The notes below the pieces were generated by a model. The model was not told where the DNA came from, searched no databases, and was given only the letters and a program-made list of their open reading frames with translations. Below, in pieces: positions 30,578 to 39,400 of a DNA stretch of 64,000 nt. This stretch comes from Pseudodesulfovibrio alkaliphilus (GTDB lineage Bacteria; Desulfobacterota; Desulfovibrionia; Desulfovibrionales; Desulfovibrionaceae): the NCBI RefSeq assembly GCF_009729555.1, contig NZ_WODC01000001.1, positions 372,001-436,000 on the forward strand, read 5' to 3'. Numbering within the stretch: position 1 is the first letter of the stretch; every line of letters starts with the position of its first letter. The position numbers and the translations under genes were made by a program.

Positions 30578-30742
30578 CACGCTCCGCTTCCCCTCAACGT
30601 CCATCGCGATCCACGATGAAACCAGAAGTCCGTTCCCCTTTTGCCCGCCCCAGGAGGAGCAATTGTCGGAAAGGCTTTCCTGGGTGTCTTAAATTGCAAG
30701 ATGGTAGTCTGTTTAGCTGTAGGAAGAAGCTAGCTCAGACGA

Positions 30743-32488
30743 CTACACTTGATTAAATTCGACAACATAGCCATTAGGGTCTAAGCACTTAAAAAAGGAT
30801 TCAGCCTCTGCCGTGGTTAGGCTTGTCACTATTTTGAGATCAGACTGTTCGATGTTTTTAAAAACAGCTTTGATATCCTCAACCATGAAGCAAAGCACTA
30901 GTGATGGTGTCTGCTCGCCATTTTTGTTTTTTGCATTCTTGTAGACTGAAAGACCATTCTTAAAGCGAGCATAATCGTTCGTCTTCTTCTTCACTTCAAG
31001 ACCAGCTCGATTTGAATAAAAGTCAATAGTTTCTTCAAAAAGTGAGGTGCCTATTTTAACACCAATACGATTAGAAACAGACTGTGGCCTTGCAATATCT
31101 GACTTTCCATGAGCAGTAGTAGCATAATCCAAAAGGGTTCTCTCTTTTTGAGGCTTCCGAGAAAACTTCTTTATGTACAATTTCTGGCTATCATCAGTAA
31201 TAAATTTATACCTAACTACGCTATACTTTGCCGTCTCAGGTGCAATCTCGACACCTTCTAGCAATGTAGCTCTCCTACCATCAGGTAATATGACTTTCTT
31301 ATCTGCGATAAGGGCAGGAAGCTTGTTATAAAAAGACGTCAACATGCTTTCCGTAATAGGTGGCGGAGTTTTATCGGTTGCCCCTGGATTATTAACAATT
31401 TGTTTGGAAATCCTTCTAATATATTCGCGATCTTGAACATATTCTATATATCTTGCTGCCCACTCTTCACCAAAAAGAGCACCATACAGCCCTCCAGCCA
31501 TTGAGGCAATCGTATCTGAATCTGCACCATCAGCTTTCGCAACTTTCAACAGCCCTTGTTCTGGGTTTATCGCATTTGAACTTACAATGAACACAGCAGA
31601 CATAGCAGCGACTGTACCAGCTCCATTGATTCGCTTATCATAAAAACCAATTTTACCAAGTACATCGCCTTCGACTAGCAATGCTCCCTTTTGTATTTCG
31701 CTTTTTATGAATTCTAGGTTGCGTACAAAGCTATCTAGAGATTTGTTCCACAATTCTTGATAGTTTTTCAAAGCTTGATTCGCAGCATCAAACCATTCAC
31801 CATAAAGATCATTATCGCTAGGTATCGCCCCCCAATCAGACACAGAAGAAAGAAGCGTATCGACTAATTCACCATACTCTAATGTCTTAAAGACCTTAAC
31901 CCCATGCCAAACAGCATACCCATATGCTAAAGCACCAATAAGAGCTAATGGGTGACCATGTGTAGTGATGCCATTACGAAAGATATCATTCGCAAGTAAT
32001 CTAAATTCAGCATCAACTGCCCTATCTATGCAATGAGGAAGGATTCTCATTGCCACGCCATTGCCACCTGCTTGAAAATATTGATGCCGCTGTTTATCCG
32101 CCGCTTGCCAAGGCTGTCTTCCTTCCAGCCAAAGCTTAGCTGCTCGCTTGGTTGCCCCTCCACCACCGCGCTCATACTTGGTCCAAAATGGAAGTTCAAC
32201 TAATGAAAATGCATCAAACCATTTTTTACCATACTGAAGACTTCTGGCAGTTGCTAAAATCAGTTGAGTGTCATCACTATAGTCCCCAGCGCCAATAACT
32301 TCTTCATGATTGTAGAACCTACCACCAGTTCTTCTAGACCAATCGGGAAAAGCGTCTTTGCCAGTATACGAAACCTGAACAGTTCCAGCACGCAACTCGT
32401 AAGGCCATCCAAGGGAATCCCCTATCGCCGCCCCAAGAAATGATCCGCATGATTTAGAATTTATATCTATTGTGAGGGTATTGCTCAT
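30743..32488 (-). CDS. ADP-ribosylglycohydrolase fused to a VOC domain
   Basis: 581 residues. Residues about 10-350 are an ADP-ribosylglycohydrolase (ARH/DraG-like): GSFLGAAIGDSLGWPYE, the metal-binding SDDTQ at 71-75 and the second metal site DGADSDT at 320-326 are intact, so it should cleave ADP-ribose from a target. A poorly recognised linker (about 350-470) follows. Residues about 472-581 look like one vicinal-oxygen-chelate (glyoxalase/bleomycin-resistance) module ending FFKCLDPNGYVVEFNQV. The ATG at 32488 lies 6 bases behind GGAG and overlaps the upstream stop region. Placed after a DarT-like gene it is the likely antidote that reverses that enzyme's mark. Confidence 0.82.
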   Translation of the reverse strand: MSNTLTIDINSKSCGSFLGAAIGDSLGWPYELRAGTVQVSYTGKDAFPDWSRRTGGRFYNHEEVIGAGDYSDDTQLILATARSLQYGKKWFDAFSLVELPFWTKYERGGGGATKRAAKLWLEGRQPWQAADKQRHQYFQAGGNGVAMRILPHCIDRAVDAEFRLLANDIFRNGITTHGHPLALIGALAYGYAVWHGVKVFKTLEYGELVDTLLSSVSDWGAIPSDNDLYGEWFDAANQALKNYQELWNKSLDSFVRNLEFIKSEIQKGALLVEGDVLGKIGFYDKRINGAGTVAAMSAVFIVSSNAINPEQGLLKVAKADGADSDTIASMAGGLYGALFGEEWAARYIEYVQDREYIRRISKQIVNNPGATDKTPPPITESMLTSFYNKLPALIADKKVILPDGRRATLLEGVEIAPETAKYSVVRYKFITDDSQKLYIKKFSRKPQKERTLLDYATTAHGKSDIARPQSVSNRIGVKIGTSLFEETIDFYSNRAGLEVKKKTNDYARFKNGLSVYKNAKNKNGEQTPSLVLCFMVEDIKAVFKNIEQSDLKIVTSLTTAEAESFFKCLDPNGYVVEFNQV

Positions 32489-32489
32489 C

Positions 32490-33185
32490 TCATTCTCCAA
32501 ATAGGATTTCTCGAGGTCTCTCGCCTGCTTGAATCATCCTACTCAACTCGTATTTATCAAACAAATCAGGAGCTACGTAGAAAGGTACATCCAAAACTTG
32601 TTGGTTTATTCGAATTCTTGCTAATTCGTTTTTAGCTTGCGTTTCATTCACTACGCAAATCCCCTGAATATCCTCTAATGGAATCTTGCCTTTGACGAGG
32701 ACTTCTGCCTGTTCGTCTGTTGGGCATGCACTTATCCGAGTTGCACCTCGGACGAAATTTTTTCCATAGGATCCCACCACGACATCTTCATACAACCACG
32801 AAAAGCCGTCAACGCCTTCTCTCAACAATCGTCCATACTGTGTTGCAGCATTTCGAGGACAAAAAAGTGTCCCTTCCTGCCACAGATAATGCGGAGAAAT
32901 TAGGAGGACCAGCCAATCTGAAAACAACTTTTCTTTCCCTTTGGCTTTTGAGAGATACCACGCATTCGGATATTCTATTGAACAGCAAATCGATTCTGGA
33001 TGCCCGTCGAGTCGATCTAAGTCCGTAGGATTATAAACCTTTCTAACATCACCAGCCAACAACTTTGTTGGCAGCACCCCAGCCCTTCCTTCTAGCATAT
33101 ACGGAAGATTTCTTGACGGTGTAAAATGGCACAAACGGCTAATCCCTAGCTCTTGCACCTTGTCCTTGACCAAACTACTCATCAT
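32490..33185 (-). CDS. DarT-like ADP-ribosyltransferase (DUF4433)
   Basis: 231 residues, soluble. Family marks: LCHFTPSRNLPYML near residue 18 (histidine of the NAD site), the FCPRNAATQYG segment near 108 and QAEVLVKGKIPLEDIQGICV near 159-178, where E161 matches the catalytic glutamate of DarT. DarT enzymes use NAD+ to ADP-ribosylate single-stranded DNA and act as toxins or anti-phage effectors; whether this one modifies DNA is inferred. The ATG at 33185 has GGAG 6 bases upstream and overlaps the end of the helicase gene, so the two are translationally coupled. AT-rich. Confidence 0.78.
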   Translation of the reverse strand: MMSSLVKDKVQELGISRLCHFTPSRNLPYMLEGRAGVLPTKLLAGDVRKVYNPTDLDRLDGHPESICCSIEYPNAWYLSKAKGKEKLFSDWLVLLISPHYLWQEGTLFCPRNAATQYGRLLREGVDGFSWLYEDVVVGSYGKNFVRGATRISACPTDEQAEVLVKGKIPLEDIQGICVVNETQAKNELARIRINQQVLDVPFYVAPDLFDKYELSRMIQAGERPREILFGE

Positions 33186-34572
33186 CAAACACTCCATATA
33201 AACCTTTATTTTCAGGCATCAATGGGGTTAGCTCATCATAATATATAGCCAACAACACCCGCTTTGCACGAGTTACTCCGACATAAAATAATCGTCCATC
33301 AATCGCCATAGCCTCTTCTTCACCGAATAGAGATACCGACTCTGAGTTCGGTAAATCCTCAAGTGTGCAGAAAGGCATGATGACTGTATCAAACTCAAGC
33401 CCCTTGCTCGAATGAAACGTTCCATAGCGAATTCCTGGTCCATCAATCCACTCATTCATATCTCGCCGCAATCGCGTACTCCCCGCCGGCAGCAGAGGTT
33501 CCAAAATACGTTCAACACTTCTCGTTCTGTAGAGAATTGCAACACTTTGCGTTTGGGCCAGCCTCGCCCCTAGGTCGGTAGCCAATTTCGCAGCTCTATT
33601 TAAATCAGAACACCGAACCAAAGTTGGGAGTGGACCATCTGCAGCAGGCGTCTTCGGCTCAACAATGTCGGGCACGCCTTCAAAAAACGGCATTCTCGAC
33701 ACTTCCAATGCCAGCCGAGCTATCTGCTTTGAATTTCGGTAGTTTTCTTCGAATTCCCAGACTTTCGCGATTTCCAAGCCTGCACTTCGCCAACTCATCC
33801 TGTTCCCATAAATTTGTTGAGCGACATCGCCAAAAAAAGTGATCGTACCATCATCAGGAACCATTTTAACTAAAGAACGAATCATTTCTGGCGACAAATC
33901 CTGCCCCTCATCAATCACGATATGTTTATACAGACGAGGAGAATAATCATTGTCTAGTTCATCCGAAACAGAGCATGATAGATCATCCCAATCGTAATCC
34001 TTATCATGGTCACGCCTTCTGCTTACATACTCTTCGTACACTTCAAACATTAACGGGCGCTGGGCTCTTCTCATACGGAAATGCCCCCGACCTTGCCTTT
34101 CGGCGGCAACATAGTCTTGTAATGTCCGAAGACCGTGTTGACTTATCCACTTAACTTCTTCGACAAAAAAATCGGCGGACCGATTCAAAAGCGGAAGATT
34201 TCCATGCTCAGCCCTTTTGTCCGAAATGACTTGGTTGAGAATCCTCTCCCTTAAATCGTTGCTTGCAATAGCTCCATATCGCATTTTGCCGCGTGAATTG
34301 AGATATCCTCGAGCAACCTTATGATAATTTTCTACAATGATATCATTTGGAATACCAACAAGTAAGGACTTCAAATAGGTTACTAGCGTAACATTGAATG
34401 TTACCAACAGGGTATTCCCACAATGATCAGTATTGGGGTCAGACAAGAATAAGGCGCGCAAAATCGCCATCGTAGTTTTACCGCTACCAGCAGTCCCTAA
34501 AATTGCGAAATGACCTTTGGCTGGCAAGTAGACAACCTCTTTTTGTCTACCTTCTGGTTTTGGCAGTGACAT
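33175..34572 (-). CDS. Superfamily 1 (UvrD/Rep-like) DNA helicase
   Basis: 465 residues, compact. SF1 motifs in order: Walker A GTAGSGKTT (near residue 26), Walker B HIVIDEGQDLS, motif III TFFGDVAQQIYGNR, motif IV FEENYRNSKQIA, motif V GTFHSSKGLEFDTVIM and motif VI LFYVGVTRAKRVLLAIY. It lacks the large 1B/2B insertions of UvrD, resembling short helicases found beside defence effectors. The ATG at 34572 with GGAGG 4 bases upstream replaces a longer frame that runs into GC-rich flank. First gene of the island operon; an inverted repeat lies in its leader. Confidence 0.85.
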   Translation of the reverse strand: MSLPKPEGRQKEVVYLPAKGHFAILGTAGSGKTTMAILRALFLSDPNTDHCGNTLLVTFNVTLVTYLKSLLVGIPNDIIVENYHKVARGYLNSRGKMRYGAIASNDLRERILNQVISDKRAEHGNLPLLNRSADFFVEEVKWISQHGLRTLQDYVAAERQGRGHFRMRRAQRPLMFEVYEEYVSRRRDHDKDYDWDDLSCSVSDELDNDYSPRLYKHIVIDEGQDLSPEMIRSLVKMVPDDGTITFFGDVAQQIYGNRMSWRSAGLEIAKVWEFEENYRNSKQIARLALEVSRMPFFEGVPDIVEPKTPAADGPLPTLVRCSDLNRAAKLATDLGARLAQTQSVAILYRTRSVERILEPLLPAGSTRLRRDMNEWIDGPGIRYGTFHSSKGLEFDTVIMPFCTLEDLPNSESVSLFGEEEAMAIDGRLFYVGVTRAKRVLLAIYYDELTPLMPENKGLYGVFDDE

Positions 34573-34588
34573 GTTGCCTCCAAAGCAT

Positions 34589-34637
34589 ATTGGATTTTCA
34601 AATTTTTGATTTAATAGACGACTATCGAAAATCCAAT
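34589..34637. promoter_or_regulatory. Inverted repeat before the island operon
   Basis: ATTGGATTTTC at 34589-34599 and GAAAATCCAAT at 34627-34637 form a perfect 11-bp inverted repeat separated by 27 AT-rich bases, directly upstream of the helicase start. Placement suggests an operator or other control site. The remaining gap to 34865 is native-looking GC-rich sequence with no feature I can support. Confidence 0.65.
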
Positions 34638-34865
34638 TACCATGAGAAAGGATGCTCAGCAACAAACACGCGGAACCTTGCGCGACGGCCCGTAGGCGAC
34701 GGTATGAGGTTTCCGAAAGCACGAGCCACAACGCTTTTTCCCCTGATTCCCTGATGGCCCCGGACGGCCCGTTTCCGCCCCTCCCGGTGTCGCGCCCGCC
34801 GGGCCGTTGCCCCATTTGCGCACCCGCAGCATTAGTGGTGGCGCACAAGCGGAGGCTTTGCTAAC

Positions 34866-35321
34866 GTGAAAGCATCAGAAAACCCCAGGCAAAGCGAAAC
34901 GGCCATGGACACCGAAAGCGAAGCCGGAACGCCTTCCGGCCAGGATACTGGCGTCATCCTGGTGGCCGACGACTCGGACACCAACCGCGCCCTCATCGCC
35001 CTCTACTTCCGGGGAACACCCTGGCGGCTCGATTTTGCCGCAGACGGACACGAGGCCGTGGCCCGATTTGCCTCGGGATGCTACGCCCTGATCCTCATGG
35101 ACATCCGAATGCCCGACATGGACGGCTACGAGGCCACCCGCCGCATCCGCGCCATGGAGACCGAAAGGGGCATTGCGCCCACCCCCATTGTGGCCGTTAC
35201 GGCCGATGCCTTTCCCGAGCACCAGACCCGGTGCCTGGACGCCGGCTGCACGGACTTCCTGGCAAAACCCGTGCGCAAGGAAACCCTGCTCGGCTGTGTG
35301 GCCCGCCACACCCGCCTCTGA
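34866..35321 (+). CDS. Single-domain response regulator
   Basis: 151 residues. The receiver occupies about 28-150 after a polar, disordered-looking N-terminus: ILVADDSDTN, phospho-acceptor aspartate in LILMDIRMPDMDGYEATRRIR, and lysine in DFLAKPVRKETL. It resembles the detached receiver of hybrid kinases. The GTG start has GGAGG 10 bases upstream; an in-frame ATG 13 codons later is possible. No kinase gene is adjacent. It borders the AT-rich island but has normal GC. Confidence 0.82.
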   Translation: MKASENPRQSETAMDTESEAGTPSGQDTGVILVADDSDTNRALIALYFRGTPWRLDFAADGHEAVARFASGCYALILMDIRMPDMDGYEATRRIRAMETERGIAPTPIVAVTADAFPEHQTRCLDAGCTDFLAKPVRKETLLGCVARHTRL

Positions 35322-35375
35322 GCGCCCATCCCTGACCGCCAGTCCCTGCGGCAACCTCGCACGGGCCACGCAAAA

Positions 35376-35403
35376 AGGGCCGCCCCGTCACCGGAGCGGC
35401 CCT
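35376..35403 (-). terminator. Terminator of the ETF operon
   Basis: AGGGCCGC / GCGGCCCT stem; on the minus strand it is followed by TTTTT. It lies 24 bases past the etfA stop and between convergent genes. Confidence 0.8.
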
Positions 35404-35426
35404 GCATTTCCGAGTCTCCCGACCAA

Positions 35427-36437
35427 TCAGCCGAGGAGTTCGTTGACCTTTTTCATGACGGCAAAGGCGTCGCCCACATAGAGTACGTCGCATTTGCCCT
35501 GGGCCCAGCCGCACCCGGCATCGGTGTTGATGGCCCGGCGCTCGCCGATGAACCGCCAGCCGACCACATGCGGCTCCTCGCCATGGCAGCAGGTGGCCAG
35601 CCCCTTGGCGTGGCGGGGCGAAGAGCCGGTCTGCCCCACCTGGTGCATGTGCGTCAGGAACGAAATCACCGCATGCCCCTCGCCAGAGATGTCCACCAGG
35701 GACTTGGAAGAGCCGAGGGAACTCTTGGTGGCGTTCAGAAAGGTCAGAATGGTCTCCTCGGCGGCATCCACATGGACCGCGCCGTCGGCTTGCTTCTTGG
35801 TCCAGCCCGCCCCGGCCACCAGGAGCACCCTGGCATCGGGCCGGATGGTCTGCTGGTCGGCCGAAGGGCATTCCAGGCCGGACACGGTGGTACGTGTCGC
35901 CACATCCACGGCCAGCGCCTCCACCTCGGCCTTGCCCGCGCCGGAGAAGGGCTCGGCGCAGCCGGAATCGAGGGTCAGCACCCAGGGCCGCTCGCTGCGG
36001 GTCAGGGTGCCCTCCATGCGCTGACGGTAGAACCAGCGCCGGGCCACGGGCTGTCCGTCTGCCGCTTCGAGCCCCGAGAGATGCGTGTCCACCCGGCCGC
36101 CCAGGCGCACGGCCAGTCCGGGCAGGGCGCGGCTGAAGCGCGAGGTGGCCGGAGCCACGACGATTTGCGCATCGCATGCCTTGGCCACGGCCTCGGCAGC
36201 GGCCAGATCAGAGGCGTAACGCCCGTCAGCAAAGGCGGGGCCAGACACGCCGTATATCCTGGCGCCGCATTGCGCCACGGAGTCTGCCGCGGCAGTCACC
36301 TCCGCGCCGATGATGCCCACGACCAACGTGTGCCCAAGCCCCCCGGCCAGCGCCGTGGCAGCCGTGAGCGCCTCAAGGGCGGACTTGTGCAGAGTGCCGT
36401 CGCATTCGGTGTGTGCAAGAAAAAGAACGGTATTCAT
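35427..36437 (-). CDS. etfA: Electron transfer flavoprotein alpha subunit-like
   Basis: 336 residues. An N-terminal ETF domain (MNTVLFLAHTECDGTLHKSALEALTAA; VVAPATSRFSRALPGLAVRLGGRVDTHLSGLE) is followed by a FAD-binding C-terminal half with HQVGQTGSS and AINTDAGCGWAQGKCDVLYVGDAF, a variant of the family FAD site. It is more diverged than housekeeping EtfA (extra cysteines near residues 285-315), which suits a dedicated partner. It receives electrons from the acyl-CoA dehydrogenase of the same operon. Starts 14 bases after etfB. Confidence 0.85.
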   Translation of the reverse strand: MNTVLFLAHTECDGTLHKSALEALTAATALAGGLGHTLVVGIIGAEVTAAADSVAQCGARIYGVSGPAFADGRYASDLAAAEAVAKACDAQIVVAPATSRFSRALPGLAVRLGGRVDTHLSGLEAADGQPVARRWFYRQRMEGTLTRSERPWVLTLDSGCAEPFSGAGKAEVEALAVDVATRTTVSGLECPSADQQTIRPDARVLLVAGAGWTKKQADGAVHVDAAEETILTFLNATKSSLGSSKSLVDISGEGHAVISFLTHMHQVGQTGSSPRHAKGLATCCHGEEPHVVGWRFIGERRAINTDAGCGWAQGKCDVLYVGDAFAVMKKVNELLG

Positions 36438-36451
36438 ATCGGATACTCCCC

Positions 36452-37258
36452 CTATGCCTTGAGCCATTCGACGATTTCGCGGGCCATGTCGTCCACCGGC
36501 ACGTCCTTGACCACACGGGTCTCGCGGCGCTGCTGGGGCACAGCCACTTCCGAGAGCCTCAGCCCTGAGCCGGAAAGATCGGCGGGCTTGGCCTGCATCA
36601 GGGCGGGCATGTTCTTTTGCATGTTTTGCATACCTGTCTGCGGATTGTTGGGCGGCTCGGGCAGCTCGCCCGTGGCCCAACCGAACACCGCCGGAGCGCC
36701 GGATACCACCGAGATCTGATACGCGCCGCCTTCGATGCGTTCCTTGACCTCCATGGACCCGTCGTCGCGCACCGCAAGCTTGTCCACACCCTGAAACTGC
36801 TCGGTGACGCCGAGGATCTCGCCCACCATCTGCATGACAGCGCCGGACCCCCGCGAGGCGGACTGCCAGCCGCCGAAAAGCAGCAGCTTGCCGGTGTCCA
36901 GTCCGGCGATGCCCTTGATGGATTCGGCCAGCACCCTGGCGGTCTCGAAGCTGTCGGTGAAGCCCGAGGCCGGGCCGTCGGCCACCACCAGTTCAAAGGG
37001 AGCCTTCTGACTCACGGACATCATCACCTGCTGCAACTTGGCCTTGGGCGCCAGGCTCACCAGCCAGACGCGACTGCCGGGGTTGGCCTTGGCCAGGGCT
37101 GCAGCCTCAAAAAGGGCATGCCCGGCCCAGGGATCAAGCACGGCTGGAAGCATCATCTCGTTCTTGAGCGCCCAGCCGGAAGGGCCCTCGGTCGGGGCCA
37201 GTGTCTGAAGCGGGTCGGGCACGATGCTTCCGCAGACCACGATATGCAATTCGCTCAT
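36452..37258 (-). CDS. etfB: Electron transfer flavoprotein beta subunit-like
   Basis: 268 residues, ETF beta fold: VVCGSIVPDPLQTL at the start, the AMP/nucleotide region LLLFGGWQSASRGSGAVMQMVGEILG, and the partner-facing segment ISVVSGAPAVFGWATGELPEPPNNPQTGM. It pairs with the etfA product to form the FAD-carrying heterodimer. Residues about 195-235 (methionine- and glutamine-rich) differ from standard EtfB. The gene lies between the ETF-QO-like gene and etfA in a four-gene operon. Confidence 0.85.
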   Translation of the reverse strand: MSELHIVVCGSIVPDPLQTLAPTEGPSGWALKNEMMLPAVLDPWAGHALFEAAALAKANPGSRVWLVSLAPKAKLQQVMMSVSQKAPFELVVADGPASGFTDSFETARVLAESIKGIAGLDTGKLLLFGGWQSASRGSGAVMQMVGEILGVTEQFQGVDKLAVRDDGSMEVKERIEGGAYQISVVSGAPAVFGWATGELPEPPNNPQTGMQNMQKNMPALMQAKPADLSGSGLRLSEVAVPQQRRETRVVKDVPVDDMAREIVEWLKA

Positions 37259-37367
37259 CAGTTACTCCTTGGAATGATTCCACAACCCGGTCACAGCCAG
37301 GCTGCACGACAGGACCATCCGAAATGGTTCAAAAGCGGTGTGCATTGGCGCACCCCGTGCGTATAGC

Positions 37368-39224
37368 CTAATTCTCCACGGAATGCAGCCCGCCCGAACC
37401 GGCCAGGAAGCGGACGTTGGTACGCTCCTTGTCCTTGGGGTCAGACTTGCTGCAATTCCAGATACATGCTCCGCAATGGACACATTTCTCGCGGTCAAAA
37501 AGCGGGACGCCCCCCTCGGGATTGACGGAAATGGCCTGTCCCGAGCACGCCTCGATACAGACCCGCTCGCGGCACGCCTCGCAGGTGTAGGGATCGGCAA
37601 AGCGGACATGGTCGGCGTAGCCGGGCGCGGCCTGGACCTTGCCGCCCAGGAGCAGCGCATCCTGATGAGAGACGAGCAGGGTGCCGTCCAGGGGTATCTG
37701 CGGCCAGCCCACGCGGTCCATGAGGGCATCGTGCAGCGACTTGCCCTGGCGGGCGCACTCGGCCCTGATCTCGCCTATCTCGCCATGGGCGATGTAGCCC
37801 TCGTAGTAATCCTCGATGGTCGGGATGCGGTCCTGGGGCTTGCGCGGAGCGCCGGGCATGTTCAGCAATCCGCCGGTAAGGCCGCTGAGTCCCATGCCGA
37901 TGAATCCTTTGACCACGGACGAGACAAACCCGTCACGCGATTTTTCGGCCACCCTGGCCTCGGCCTCGACCCAGGAGGCGCGGCGTCTGGAGACATAGCT
38001 GGCTTCGAGATTCTCCCGAGTGAAAGGCTTGCCCGCCTTCATCAGCTCCAGCACGGCCTCGCCGAGCATGACGCCCGTGGCCCATGCCTCGTCCACGCCC
38101 GAGCCGGTGAGCACGTTGGTGGAGCCGGAGCCCTCGCCGATACGCGCAAACCCGTCGCCGCAAAGGACAGGTTCGCCGCGCCGCCCCGACTCCTGCAACG
38201 ATTTTGCGCCCCAGGAACGCAAAGCGCCACCCTGAAGCCGCTTCCACAAATAGGGGTGGAGCATCCAGTGCTGCATGTAGCGGTAGGCGGTGCGGACCGG
38301 ATTGTCGAACCAGGAAGGAACGAAGATGCCCAACGAGGCCACATTGCCCGGATAGACATAGAGGAAGCCGAATATTTCCGGCTCGGGGTAGCCGATGGTG
38401 TGCAGCACGGTGCCGGGCTGCCAGTCGCACCCCTCGGGCAGGTCCACCACGCACTTCATGCCGATGGCCCATTCGCGCTGATGATTGCCTTCCGGCAGGC
38501 CCAGCTCGCGGTCCAGGTGGCGACCTACCGGCCCCACAGGGCCGTCGGCCACCACGGTCAGGGCGGCCTTCATGTCCATGCCGGGCATGGAGCCGGGGGT
38601 GAGTGCGCCGTCCTTGCCCACGCCCTGATCGACCATGCGTACGCCCCGGACCGCCCGGCCCTCCACAAGGGGTGCGGCCACCGGGCTGCCCGGCCAGATC
38701 TGGGCCAGGCCCGTGCCCATCAGGTTCGCCCCGACCCACTGGTTGAATTGGCCTATGGAAAAAATCATGCCCGGATGCTTCTTAAGAAACGGCGGCACAT
38801 ATGGCAACTCGAAGGCCTCGTCCTCCATCCAGCGGGACAGGGCCTTGTCCGCCAGCCGGAAGGCCGTCGGCCTGCGGCTGGCACCCACGGGATCGCCCAG
38901 ATAGACCACTTTCTCCTCCACGACCTCGTGGGCCATGGGAATCTGGGTCAGGTCAATATCGGGAAACGATGCCCTGATGGCGCGCCCCTTGGTGACCACA
39001 CCGGACACGCCGAACCCGATGTCGTCGGCGCGTTCGTAGCAGATGACCTGCGGTGGCATGCCGGGCATGGCCGCGCTCTCCACGGCCGGGGTGCCGTCCT
39101 CGTTCATCAACCCACGCGTCAGGGTGGTCAGGAACCCGCCCGCGGCCGGGCCGAAGCCCACGCAGACGATGTCCGCCTCCATCTCGGCGCGGGGAATCTC
39201 AGGGGTGTCCGGGGAATCGCTCAT
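37368..39224 (-). CDS. ETF:quinone oxidoreductase-like flavoprotein with C-terminal ferredoxin domain
   Basis: 618 residues. The FAD-binding N-terminus is DIVCVGFGPAAGGFL; the middle resembles ETF-QO/FixC dehydrogenases (GCDWQPGTVLHTIGYPEPEIFGFLYVYPGN, LCGDGFARIGEGSGSTNVLTGSG). The C-terminal 80 residues hold an [Fe-S] ferredoxin domain with CEACRERVCIEAC and CVHCGACIWNC. It probably carries ETF electrons toward the quinone pool or ferredoxin. No membrane helices are obvious. The start is fixed by GGAGG 4 bases before the ATG. Third position in the operon is expected for an ETF acceptor. Confidence 0.87.
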   Translation of the reverse strand: MSDSPDTPEIPRAEMEADIVCVGFGPAAGGFLTTLTRGLMNEDGTPAVESAAMPGMPPQVICYERADDIGFGVSGVVTKGRAIRASFPDIDLTQIPMAHEVVEEKVVYLGDPVGASRRPTAFRLADKALSRWMEDEAFELPYVPPFLKKHPGMIFSIGQFNQWVGANLMGTGLAQIWPGSPVAAPLVEGRAVRGVRMVDQGVGKDGALTPGSMPGMDMKAALTVVADGPVGPVGRHLDRELGLPEGNHQREWAIGMKCVVDLPEGCDWQPGTVLHTIGYPEPEIFGFLYVYPGNVASLGIFVPSWFDNPVRTAYRYMQHWMLHPYLWKRLQGGALRSWGAKSLQESGRRGEPVLCGDGFARIGEGSGSTNVLTGSGVDEAWATGVMLGEAVLELMKAGKPFTRENLEASYVSRRRASWVEAEARVAEKSRDGFVSSVVKGFIGMGLSGLTGGLLNMPGAPRKPQDRIPTIEDYYEGYIAHGEIGEIRAECARQGKSLHDALMDRVGWPQIPLDGTLLVSHQDALLLGGKVQAAPGYADHVRFADPYTCEACRERVCIEACSGQAISVNPEGGVPLFDREKCVHCGACIWNCSKSDPKDKERTNVRFLAGSGGLHSVEN

Positions 39225-39358
39225 GGTGCCTCCGATGGTGACTCCGGTGTTGCCTCCGGCGGCCAGGAAACCTGTTGGCAAAGGTTCCCCGGACCCTCAA
39301 AGGCTATATGGTATGCGCTGCGGCGTTTCGGTTCTGGTCACATTGATCAAGAAAAGAA

Positions 39359-39392
39359 CGGGAGGGAAGCGCTGTGTTACGCTACCCTCCCG
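39359..39392 (-). terminator. Partial terminator between acyl-CoA dehydrogenase and ETF-QO-like genes
   Basis: The 13-base arms (CGGGAGGGAAGCG / CGCTACCCTCCCG) pair with one mismatch and an 8-base loop. The minus-strand continuation is T-rich (TTCTTTTCTT). It sits in a 176-base intergenic gap and would set a lower level of the three distal genes. Confidence 0.6.
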
Positions 39393-39400
39393 CATTGTCG

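Larger units (their letters stand above)
30690..34640 (-). mobile_element. AT-rich island with helicase, DarT-like and ARH genes
   Basis: About 4 kb of clearly lower GC than both flanks (long A/T runs, codons ending in A or T). It holds one operon of three overlapping genes and an 11-bp inverted repeat before the first. The edges are fuzzy: GC falls after about 30690 and rises after about 34640. I found no integrase, tRNA or direct repeat at the ends, so the route of entry is unknown. Confidence 0.7.

Noticed and set aside
30578-34865. Direct repeats or attachment sites bounding the AT-rich island
   Set aside because: I compared both edges and found only short chance matches, so no insertion boundary can be claimed.
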